Shown here: piece after piece, positions 40,052 to 45,890 of the stretch | Layout of the letters: every line of letters starts with the position of its first letter | Numbering within the stretch: position 1 is the stretch's first letter | Assembly: GCA_002451695.1 (NCBI GenBank) | Contig: DKDC01000012.1 | Span: 1 to 45,890, forward strand | Direction: 5' to 3' | DNA: 45,890 bases | Origin: Prevotellaceae bacterium UBA6858 | GTDB taxonomy: Bacteria > Bacteroidota > Bacteroidia > Bacteroidales > Bacteroidaceae | Position numbers and translations under genes: made by a program | Notes under the pieces: model-generated | Databases searched by the model: none | What the model saw: the letters and a program-made list of their open reading frames with translations, nothing else | Told to the model about the DNA's origin: nothing

Positions 40052-43000
40052 ATGAAAACTATCTTGGGATTAGACCTTGGGCCGGGAAGCATAGGGTGGG
40101 CTTTGGTGAACACGGAAAACGGCAAGCCGGAAAGCATAATAAAGGCGGGAAGCCGCATAATTCCTATGGACGCAGGGGAAATGAGTGACTACGAAAGCGG
40201 CAAGCTGCAATCGTCGGCATCGGTGCGGACTGCATTCAGGGGAATGCGCCGCCTGTACGAGAGGGCGGCTCTCCGCAGGGAGAGGCTTTTAAGGGTGCTG
40301 AATGTTCTCGGCTTTCTGCCGCAGCACTATCGCGACCAAATAGATTTTGACGAACATACGGGAAAATTCAAGAACCACGGCGAACCGCTGCTGCCATACA
40401 GGAAAAACGAGACTGGGAAAAGCGAGTTCATTTTTCAGCAGTCATTTCTTGAAATGCTCGAAGATTTCATGAAAAACAATCCGCAGGTCTTGGAGGGCGG
40501 CAGACTCATTCCCCGCGACTGGACTCTTTATTATTGCCGCAAAAAGGCTCTTGACCGTGAAATCTCGCGTGGGGAACTGGCTTGGATATTGCTTAACGCC
40601 AATTCCAAGCGCGGCTATTACCAGCTTGATGAGGAAAAAACAGAAAAATCAAACGCGGAAAAGGAATACCGCCGTGCTAAGGTTGTGAGTGTGGAAAAGC
40701 AGGATGAGGACCGGAAACAAAAAGGCTATTTCTTCTATAAGATAACATACGAAGGCGGACTGACGCAAACGAGGAAATGCAAAATGCAGCCGTGGCGCGT
40801 AGGCGACTATGTGGATTTGGTTATAACCACGCCGCTTGACAATAACGGCAAGCCGAAAAAAGACGAGGACGGCGAAATAAGGAAAACCCTCAGCAGTCCC
40901 AAAGAGGACGATTGGGGACTTGTGATGCAAAAGACACAGGCAGGCATAGACCACGGCAATGGCACTGTGGGCGAATACATCTACAACAGCCTTCTTGAAA
41001 ATCCGTCCGAGAAGGTGAAGGGCGGAATTGTAAAGACTATTGAGAGACATTACTATAAGGATGAGCTGAGAAAGATACTTGAGGCGCAGTCGAGGTTCAT
41101 ACCCGAGTTGCAGGATCACGGACTTTACATTAAATGTGTAAAGGAACTTTACCACAACAACGAATCCCATGCAAACGAGTTGCGGCATAGGAACATTATA
41201 GACTTCCTCATTAACGATGTGATTTACTACCAGCGTCCGCTCAAAAGCAAGAAAAGTTGCGTCGCCGATTGTCCTTATGAGAGCTACACTTATGTGGATA
41301 AGGAAACAGGCGAGATAAAGAAACGCCCCTTGAAGGTGATGCCCAAGTCCCATCCGCTGTTTCAGGAGTTCCGCCTGTGGCAGTTCATACGCAACCTAAG
41401 GGTTACCGAGAACGAGAAGATTGTGGACGAACGCAGGTTTTTTGGTTATGATGTAACGGCAAAATATATCGGTACGCCCGAGGATGTGTGCCGGCTTTAC
41501 GAAAAACTGTCGGGATATGCGGACATAAGCGAAAGCAAGGTTTTGAAGGCGTTGGGACTTAATGCAAAGATGTTCAAATGGAATTACGGCTCCAAAAAGG
41601 AGTTCCCTGGTTTGAAAACGCACCACGAATTTGCATCGAGAATTGCCAAACTTGAAAACGCAAGGGAACTTACGCAAAAAGAAGAATACAAGCTGTGGCA
41701 CATACTCTATTCCGTGAGTGACAGGGACGAACTTGAGAAAGCCCTGAAGCACTTTGCCGAAGAATGCGAGTTTAATCCGCAAAATTTCTACGAGCAATTC
41801 AAGGCCGCTCCGAAGATGCGGGGCGATTATGCCTCTTACTCCGAAAGGGCAGTCAGACGTCTGCTCCCGCTTATGCGCACCGGGAAATATTGGGACGAAA
41901 AAGAGATAGACGCGGCAACGCTCAAGCGGATAAACGCCATAATTGCGGACGGCTACAACCCATGTGAGGATTTCCCCGAGTTCAAGCGGGTGGGGGATTT
42001 CCAAAATTTGCAGCTTTCCGACGCTTGTTATGTGGTTTACGGGCGGCATTCCGAAAACGCCGACAACAGTGTGTGGACTTCCCCCGAGGAAATTGACGAA
42101 TATCTTTGCGGCGAGTTTCGCAAAAACTCAATGCGAAACCCCGTGGTGGAGAAGGTGGTGGCGGAAACGCTCAAGGTCGTAAGGGACGTTTGGAAAACCT
42201 ACGGCAAGCCGGCGGAAATTCATGTGGAGATGGCGCGAAGCCTTAAAGACCCTAACGACAAACGCAAGGAAGCCACGGAAAGAATGGCAGAAAACAGGAG
42301 GGATACAATAGACGTGCGCGAGAAACTGCAGGAACTCAAAGATGGGCACAAGGCGGACAATGTGAATCCCAATTCCTCAATACATATATTGAAATACAAA
42401 CTGTGGAAAGAGCAGGGAGGCCAGTCGCCATATACAGGGAAAAGCATATCGATAGCAAGGCTCTTCACCGATGAATACCAAGTTGACCACATAATCCCCC
42501 AGAAACGGTATTACGACGATTCTTTCACAAACAAGGTGGTGTGCGAGAGCGCGGTTAATTTGGACAAAGGCGCACGGCTTGCATACGGGTACATACTTGC
42601 CGAAGGCGGAAAGGAGATAGACGTAACGGTAAACGGCAAGCGCGAGAAAACTGCCATATTCCCCAAAGAACAATATGAGGAATGGGTGAAAAAGCATTGC
42701 GTGAGGGAAAACGGAATCGGCAGAAAGGGCAAAAACCTCATGATGACGGATGTCCCGGCTTCGTTCAACGCCTCGCAGCTTAACAACACCCGCTACATAG
42801 CCCGCAAGACGGCGGAAATCCTGTCCCACATAGTGCGTGAGGGTAGCGACCCCGGGGCGCGTTCCAAGAACATAATAATGACAAACGGAAGCATCACCGA
42901 CCGACTGAAGAAAGACTGGGGACTGAAACAGATTTGGAGCGAACTTATGCAGCCGAGGTTTGAACGCCTTAACGACAAAACCCAAAGCAATGACTATGGC

Positions 43001-44380
43001 GAGGAGATTACGGACAGTAATGGCAAACGCTACTTCCAGACAAGAGTGCCGGAGGTGCTTGCCGAAAAATTCGACATCAAGCGAATAGACCACCGCCACC
43101 ACGCAATGGACGCGATAGTCATAGCCTGCACTTCCCTGAGCCATATTAATTATATGAATAACCTGAGCGGCGGGGAAAAGGAACGCTATGACCTGCGCAG
43201 GGTGTTGTGCGAAAAAGACAGCAGGGCGTTTTTAAAGCCTTGGGAAACGTTTACGCAGGATTCCCGCGAGGCTCTGAACAGCATTATAGTGAGCTTCAGG
43301 CAAAATCTGCGCATCGTGAGCCGCGCAAGCAACTATTACAACCATTATGTTGACGGCAAAAAGGTAACGGAAAGGCAGACCAAGGGCGAGCATTTCTCAA
43401 TACGCAAACCGCTTCACAAAGCCACGTATTCGGGGCTCGTAAGGCTGCCGGAAACAAAAATGGAGAAAATAGAGAACACCATAGACAACCCCGAGCAGAT
43501 AGTTGACAAAAGCATACGCAAAGGGTTGAAGGAGGTTCTTGCCCAATACAATGGCACTGCCGACAAGAAGAAAATAAAGAAGTATTTCAAGGACAGGGAC
43601 TACAAGCTGAACGGCGTGGATGTGTCGAAAGTGAAAATACGCTTTGTGCCGGAACAGGCAAGGCATTCCGCACACCGCACGGCTCTTGGCTCGATAACAA
43701 ACAAGAAGCAGCTTGATTCCATCACGGATTCCGGCATTAGGAAAATCCTGCTCAACCATCTGGAAAACTACGGCGGCAATTACGAGGAGGCGTTCTCGCC
43801 GGAGGGCATAAGCAGCTTGAACGACAACATAAGGCAGCTTAATGGCGGACGCGACCATAAGCCGGTAAAATGCGTAAGGGTTTCGGAAAAATTCTCTTTG
43901 AAGTTCTCTGTAGGACAAAACTGCTCTAAAATAAAAACTTATGTTGAAGCTGCGGACAATACTAATCTTTTCTTCGCCATATATGTTGACGAGGAAGGAA
44001 AGCGGGCGTTCGAGACGATACCTCTGAACGTTGTCGTTGAAAGAAAAAGGCAGCATCTTTCCGCAGTGCCAGAACACAATGACAAAGAGAACAAACTCCT
44101 GTTTTCCCTTTCACCCGGCGATTTGGTCTATGTCCCCGAAGAGGGCGAGCATATCGCAATGCCGCTTGATTATGAACGCATATACAAAATGCAATCAACT
44201 GATAGTAATAAATGTTTTTTTGTGCCTCAATATGTAGCTGCTCGTATAGCAGATAAAATTGAATACGGTCCTAAAAACAAATCAGAACGCGACTTGAATG
44301 GCAATCAAATCAAAAAAGTTTGTCTGAAACTTGAGATCGACCGCTTGGGAAACATCATAAAGATTACAGGAAATGATTAA
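40052..44380 (+). CDS. cas9: CRISPR-associated endonuclease Cas9 (type II-C)
   Basis: This 1442-residue RNA-guided nuclease has all key residues. RuvC-I is ILGLDLGPGSIGW with Asp8. The arginine-rich bridge helix spans about residues 60-83 (RTAFRGMRRLYERAALRRERLL). RuvC-II is IHVEMARS with Glu726. The HNH domain has VDHIIP with His813, Asn827 in FTNKVV, and Asn836. RuvC-III is DHRHHAMDAIVIA with His1017 and Asp1020. The length resembles the large II-C enzymes of Bacteroides. The start is ATG 40052, with TAAATTGC 11-17 bases upstream as a weak -7 box. The cas1 start overlaps its end by 8 bases. Parts of the C-terminal domain (43900-43975 and 44190-44340) look more AT-rich than the rest, possibly from domain exchange. 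Confidence 0.97.
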   Translation: MKTILGLDLGPGSIGWALVNTENGKPESIIKAGSRIIPMDAGEMSDYESGKLQSSASVRTAFRGMRRLYERAALRRERLLRVLNVLGFLPQHYRDQIDFDEHTGKFKNHGEPLLPYRKNETGKSEFIFQQSFLEMLEDFMKNNPQVLEGGRLIPRDWTLYYCRKKALDREISRGELAWILLNANSKRGYYQLDEEKTEKSNAEKEYRRAKVVSVEKQDEDRKQKGYFFYKITYEGGLTQTRKCKMQPWRVGDYVDLVITTPLDNNGKPKKDEDGEIRKTLSSPKEDDWGLVMQKTQAGIDHGNGTVGEYIYNSLLENPSEKVKGGIVKTIERHYYKDELRKILEAQSRFIPELQDHGLYIKCVKELYHNNESHANELRHRNIIDFLINDVIYYQRPLKSKKSCVADCPYESYTYVDKETGEIKKRPLKVMPKSHPLFQEFRLWQFIRNLRVTENEKIVDERRFFGYDVTAKYIGTPEDVCRLYEKLSGYADISESKVLKALGLNAKMFKWNYGSKKEFPGLKTHHEFASRIAKLENARELTQKEEYKLWHILYSVSDRDELEKALKHFAEECEFNPQNFYEQFKAAPKMRGDYASYSERAVRRLLPLMRTGKYWDEKEIDAATLKRINAIIADGYNPCEDFPEFKRVGDFQNLQLSDACYVVYGRHSENADNSVWTSPEEIDEYLCGEFRKNSMRNPVVEKVVAETLKVVRDVWKTYGKPAEIHVEMARSLKDPNDKRKEATERMAENRRDTIDVREKLQELKDGHKADNVNPNSSIHILKYKLWKEQGGQSPYTGKSISIARLFTDEYQVDHIIPQKRYYDDSFTNKVVCESAVNLDKGARLAYGYILAEGGKEIDVTVNGKREKTAIFPKEQYEEWVKKHCVRENGIGRKGKNLMMTDVPASFNASQLNNTRYIARKTAEILSHIVREGSDPGARSKNIIMTNGSITDRLKKDWGLKQIWSELMQPRFERLNDKTQSNDYGEEITDSNGKRYFQTRVPEVLAEKFDIKRIDHRHHAMDAIVIACTSLSHINYMNNLSGGEKERYDLRRVLCEKDSRAFLKPWETFTQDSREALNSIIVSFRQNLRIVSRASNYYNHYVDGKKVTERQTKGEHFSIRKPLHKATYSGLVRLPETKMEKIENTIDNPEQIVDKSIRKGLKEVLAQYNGTADKKKIKKYFKDRDYKLNGVDVSKVKIRFVPEQARHSAHRTALGSITNKKQLDSITDSGIRKILLNHLENYGGNYEEAFSPEGISSLNDNIRQLNGGRDHKPVKCVRVSEKFSLKFSVGQNCSKIKTYVEAADNTNLFFAIYVDEEGKRAFETIPLNVVVERKRQHLSAVPEHNDKENKLLFSLSPGDLVYVPEEGEHIAMPLDYERIYKMQSTDSNKCFFVPQYVAARIADKIEYGPKNKSERDLNGNQIKKVCLKLEIDRLGNIIKITGND

Positions 44381-45308
44381 GAAGACGCTTTGTTTCAGCA
44401 ATCCTGCATACCTGTCTTTGTCAAATGGGCAGCTCGTCATAAAACTCCCTGAGGTGGAAAAGCCCGGCAATGTGTCGGAAGTCATAAAGCGTGAGGCAGT
44501 TAGGACAATACCCATTGAGGACATTGGCGTTGTTGTTTTGGACAACAGGCAAATAACCGTAACCCAAGGTGCGCTTGAGGCTCTTCTGAAAAATACCGCC
44601 GCCGTCATAACCTGCGACGAAAGGCATATGCCACTTGGCTTGCTGCTGCCGCTCGAAGGCAATACAATTCAAAACGAGAGGTTCAGAAACCAGATGGACG
44701 CTTCGCTCCCGCTGAAGAAACAGCTTTGGCAGCAAACCGTCAAGGCAAAAATTATGAACCAATACGGCTGTTTGAGAAAGAACACAGGAGATGAGGCAAA
44801 GCGGCTGTACAAATTGGCGCAGGATGTCAAGAGCGGCGATGCGGACAATTGCGAGGCGCAGGCGGCGGTGTATTACTGGCGCAACATCTTTCCCGAAAAT
44901 GAAAACTTTGTGCGCGACAAGGAAGGCTCTCCGCCAAACAACCTCCTTAACTACGGCTATGCCGTTTTGCGTGCCGTCGTGGCGCGGTCGCTGGTTGTAA
45001 GCGGACTACTGCCGGTTTCGGGAATCCACCACCGCAACCGCTACAACGCCTATTGTCTTGCCGACGACATAATGGAGCCATACCGTCCGTATGTTGACGA
45101 CCTTGTTATCTCTGTGGCAAGCGAGTTTGGGGAAATCCCCGAGGAACTCACCGTGGACTTGAAAAGGGAAATGCTGCGGATACCCGTGCTTGACGTAAAG
45201 ATAAACTCCGTCCGCAGCCCGCTCATGGTGGCGGTGGGGCAGACCACGGCAAGCCTTGCGAAATGTTTTGCCGGGGAAGTGCGAAAAATAGCCTATCCCG
45301 AATTTTGA
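44373..45308 (+). CDS. cas1: CRISPR-associated endonuclease Cas1
   Basis: Cas1 is the integrase that, with Cas2, inserts new spacers at the leader end of the array. The 311 residues have the expected metal site: Glu161 in NCEAQAAVYYW, His219-His220 in GIHHRNRYNAY, and Asp231-Asp232 with Glu235 in LADDIMEPYRP. The N-terminal beta domain (TIPIEDIGVVVLDNRQITVT) is typical of type II Cas1. The start overlaps cas9 by 8 bases. cas2 follows directly after its stop. Confidence 0.97.
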   Translation: MIKKTLCFSNPAYLSLSNGQLVIKLPEVEKPGNVSEVIKREAVRTIPIEDIGVVVLDNRQITVTQGALEALLKNTAAVITCDERHMPLGLLLPLEGNTIQNERFRNQMDASLPLKKQLWQQTVKAKIMNQYGCLRKNTGDEAKRLYKLAQDVKSGDADNCEAQAAVYYWRNIFPENENFVRDKEGSPPNNLLNYGYAVLRAVVARSLVVSGLLPVSGIHHRNRYNAYCLADDIMEPYRPYVDDLVISVASEFGEIPEELTVDLKREMLRIPVLDVKINSVRSPLMVAVGQTTASLAKCFAGEVRKIAYPEF

Positions 45309-45641
45309 ATGGCGGAACTCAATATATACAAGGTCATGTGGGTGCTTGTGTTCTACGACCTGCCTACCGACACAAAGAACCAGCGCAAGGAGGCGGCGCG
45401 TTTCCGCAAGGACATAATGGGCGACGGCTTCACGATGTTCCAGTTCTCAATATACGTAAGGCATTGCGCGAGCATGGACAACGCGCAGGTTCACATTAAG
45501 CGCGTGCAGTCGTTTCTCCCCGCCCATGGAAATGTGGGCATAATGTGCATAACCGACAGACAGTTTGCCGACATAAAGATATTCTATTGCCAAAAGCCCA
45601 GGAAAGCCTTGGCAGAGGGGCAGCAGCTCGAATTGTTTTAG
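45309..45641 (+). CDS. cas2: CRISPR-associated protein Cas2
   Basis: Cas2 is the dimeric scaffold of the Cas1-Cas2 spacer integration complex. The 110 residues have the ferredoxin-like fold start MWVLVFYDLPTDTKNQRK with the conserved Asp17, then FTMFQFSIYVRHCAS and a C-terminal strand GNVGIMCITDRQF. The ATG follows the cas1 TGA with no gap. The small operon cas9-cas1-cas2, without cas4 or csn2, is the II-C layout. Confidence 0.97.
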   Translation: MAELNIYKVMWVLVFYDLPTDTKNQRKEAARFRKDIMGDGFTMFQFSIYVRHCASMDNAQVHIKRVQSFLPAHGNVGIMCITDRQFADIKIFYCQKPRKALAEGQQLELF

Positions 45642-45828
45642 AGGCGTGCTTTGCCGCACCGTTTTAGGGAAACGTAAAGGCAAGGACAATGCAGGTGAAT
45701 ATTATATGCGCCCGGGACAGAGAAAACGGCGGATATGTATTGTGAACCGCAAGGTGTTGGTTCTTAGGGATTTGTGTCAACATGGCAGATGTACTGTAAG
45801 TTTTTGTTTTCCAGACGTTTGCAAGTGC
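45642..45828. other. Region after cas2 without a CRISPR array
   Basis: This stretch lies where many II-C loci carry the leader and array. I see no direct repeats of 30 bases or more and nothing that complements the tracrRNA anti-repeat. No gene is supported. Confidence 0.6.
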
Positions 45829-45890
45829 CGAAAAAATGTCTGATGTAATTTGAATTATATCAGACACAATTTTTCCTGCATCGGACATAA
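45829..45890 (+). repeat. Tetra-palindrome element, copy 8, cut by the right edge
   Basis: Three palindromes are visible, centred at 45841, 45862 and 45883, exactly 21 bp apart; a fourth is expected at 45904, outside the window. The left flank GTTTGCAAGTGCCGAAAAAA and the TTTGAA spacer match copy 7. It lies to the right of cas2 in the same orientation as copy 7. Confidence 0.88.

Noticed and set aside
45736..45750. ATTGTGAACCGC as a degenerate CRISPR repeat
   Set aside because: Only the first seven bases resemble the predicted repeat and nothing similar recurs nearby.

Overview
The window looks like chromosomal DNA of a member of the Bacteroidales (Prevotellaceae or a relative is my guess, with low confidence). 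The evidence is: repeated Bacteroidetes-type promoter boxes (TAnnTTTG, some with an upstream TTTG), a carboxypeptidase-regulatory/TonB receptor, a GH3 enzyme and a DUF4965 glutaminase with secretion signals, a type II-C cas9-cas1-cas2 set with a Bacteroidetes-style tracrRNA, and the neighbours pyrG-yidC-S9 peptidase. About 25 protein genes, a tmRNA and a tracrRNA can be supported.

Layout, left to right. 314-3449 (-): an AT-rich McrBC-type restriction pair. 3847-6261 (+): TonB-dependent receptor. 6270-6920 (-): HdeD/DUF308 membrane protein. 7014-7583 (+): histidine phosphatase. 7586-13703 (-): operon ispE, EFR1-type flavodoxin-ferredoxin, glycosyltransferase, mfd. 14049-16754 (-): rubredoxin and GH3 with PA14. 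16860-19602 (+): HAD phosphatase, then panB and an MFS protein. 19941-22211 (+): phosphate transporter behind a Pho-box-like array. 22609-23499 (-): GT2. 23759-26275 (+): glutaminase-like protein. 26749-28612 (-): tmRNA, AICAR formyltransferase and a small basic ORF. 29026-31746 (+): ppdK. 32431-39461 (-): pyrG, yidC, S9 peptidase and an MFS transporter. 39878-39957 (-): tracrRNA. 40052-45641 (+): cas9, cas1, cas2. No CRISPR array is present in the window.

The most unusual signal is a dispersed intergenic element found eight times. Each complete copy has exactly four imperfect 13-bp palindromes (consensus TAYRTCNGAYRTA). Palindrome centres are exactly 21 bp apart in every copy, and the spacers are short T or A tracts. 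Seven copies are complete; the eighth is cut by the right edge after three palindromes. They occur about every 3-10 kb, only between genes, in both orientations, with partly conserved flanks. Two copies (near 22.4 kb and 26.5 kb) share about 95 bp more, including a REP-like hairpin. Two copies in the same orientation bracket the tracrRNA-cas9-cas1-cas2 locus. The constant 21-bp spacing, about two helical turns, despite sequence drift suggests an array of protein-binding dyads on one DNA face, or a mobile or REP-like family; I know of no described family with this architecture.

Defence functions sit at the two ends (McrBC left, type II-C CRISPR-Cas right). A decayed XRE-type antitoxin remnant lies at 32169-32303. 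The middle is mostly housekeeping: isoprenoid, pantothenate and CTP synthesis, transcription-coupled repair, ribosome rescue, membrane protein insertion, phosphate uptake, and peptide and glycan use.
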